From Isoetes taiwanensis (lineage: Eukaryota; Streptophyta; Lycopodiopsida; Isoetales; Isoetaceae), in the NCBI GenBank assembly GCA_021234155.1, contig JAJEKV010000036.1:10241426-10305425 (forward strand): a stretch of 64,000 bases of DNA, read 5' to 3'. Positions 63,851 through 64,000 of the stretch are shown in pieces. Numbering within the stretch: position 1 is the first letter of the stretch; the number at the start of each line of letters is the position of its first letter. The notes under the pieces were generated by a model, which saw nothing but the letters and a program-made list of their open reading frames with translations, did not search any database and was not told where the DNA came from. Both the position numbers and the translations under genes were made by a program.

Positions 63851-64000
63851 ATGAATATTGCATGGTCGGCGATAGGACTATTATGCGTATCATGTAAGAT
63901 TAGTTTCCTTGCTCTTGACGCTTCTGATATACATAACTTGTTCTTGTGATATGAAAGTTTGCCTTCCTTTTTAAAATGCTTGAAGGTCTCTCTTTCTTTA

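Larger units (their letters stand above)
60930..64000 (-). pseudogene. Ty3-gypsy polyprotein remnant (integrase), interrupted twice
   Basis: Read from the right edge leftward: the integrase zinc-finger start (RKLILHDTHNSPIADHAIF, 63856-63960) is cut by a TRIM, then continues with HEELL, MKKQIATYIQE and QWTKAEQL (63317-63394). The core follows with VVSMDFMGLPRTTRGHDALM and VVVDKLSKIAHFLPC (63019-63267), then ISVLERFLKHH and MNRILEDMLKNYV up to 62890. A LINE intervenes; beyond it (61705 leftward) come QTKWDDYIYLVEFAYNN and then the C-terminal region with DSMWLKIKVQQAKL, KLAPRRAEPFKVIERVGSQC and ILVFHVSLLKK (to about 61150). The rest to 60930 may be a decayed chromodomain. Internal stops are common. 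Protease, RT and RNase H would lie outside the window. Confidence 0.87.

Overview
This is a 64 kb stretch of AT-rich, repeat-laden plant nuclear DNA. A fern or another seed-free land plant is my best guess (inference). The support is a PPR pseudogene whose repeats resemble the PLS-type proteins very abundant in fern genomes, a ciliary gene of the CFAP20/BUG22 family, JAZ-type hormone repressors, a DUF7869-type gene as seen in several fern genomes, and plant Ty1-copia, Ty3-gypsy and LINE relics. Nothing suggests a bacterial or organellar origin. Most of the window is decayed mobile DNA and featureless intergenic sequence; few genes look intact.

Layout. 1-4907: a Ty1-copia element on the minus strand, cut by the left window edge, with one complete 627-bp LTR, primer binding site and polypurine tract; its genes are broken. 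5.6-7.1 kb: three tandem copies of a small gene of unknown family, each with the same promoter block and exactly 43 nt from TATA to ATG; only the middle copy is open. 7.2-16.2 kb: a decayed two-gene unit, a minus-strand DUF7869-type gene and a divergent plus-strand gene, studded with a GC-rich palindromic motif (core near GATCGCGGCCGCGATC). 16.2-22.2 kb: mostly intergenic, with a LINE reverse-transcriptase scrap and a Helitron-like 3' end. 22.2-31.3 kb: three compact intronless JAZ-like genes on the minus strand, with a PPR pseudogene and a MITE-like element between them. 33.7-35.0 kb: a degenerate gene. 35.2-37.9 kb: a 5'-truncated LINE lying inside a (TC)n tract. 41.6-43.6 kb: the best gene in the window, a complete five-exon CFAP20/BUG22 gene, preceded only 3 nt upstream by the stop codon of a two-exon single-pass membrane miniprotein on the same strand. 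44.5 kb: a scrap of a DUF604 (Fringe-like) glycosyltransferase gene. 46.9-54.1 kb: retroposon copies with (TTCC)n-type tails and two LINE fragments. 58.3-60.8 kb: an array of short inverted repeats (GGAAACCCTTCC) and an ~86-93 bp tandem repeat. 60.9-64.0 kb: a Ty3-gypsy integrase gene on the minus strand interrupted twice, by a LINE and by a TRIM with perfect 5-bp target duplications.

Functional themes. The JAZ-like proteins have the order EAR-like, TIFY, Jas but lack the LPIAR part of the JA-Ile degron, as in the stabilised repressors JAZ7/8/13 of Arabidopsis; one has a G-box beside its TATA box. The CFAP20 locus looks like a tight two-cistron unit, with a GC-AG final intron and a last coding exon of only nine bases. 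Exon joins were made by eye from splice signals and family knowledge. Nothing was aligned by program or searched.
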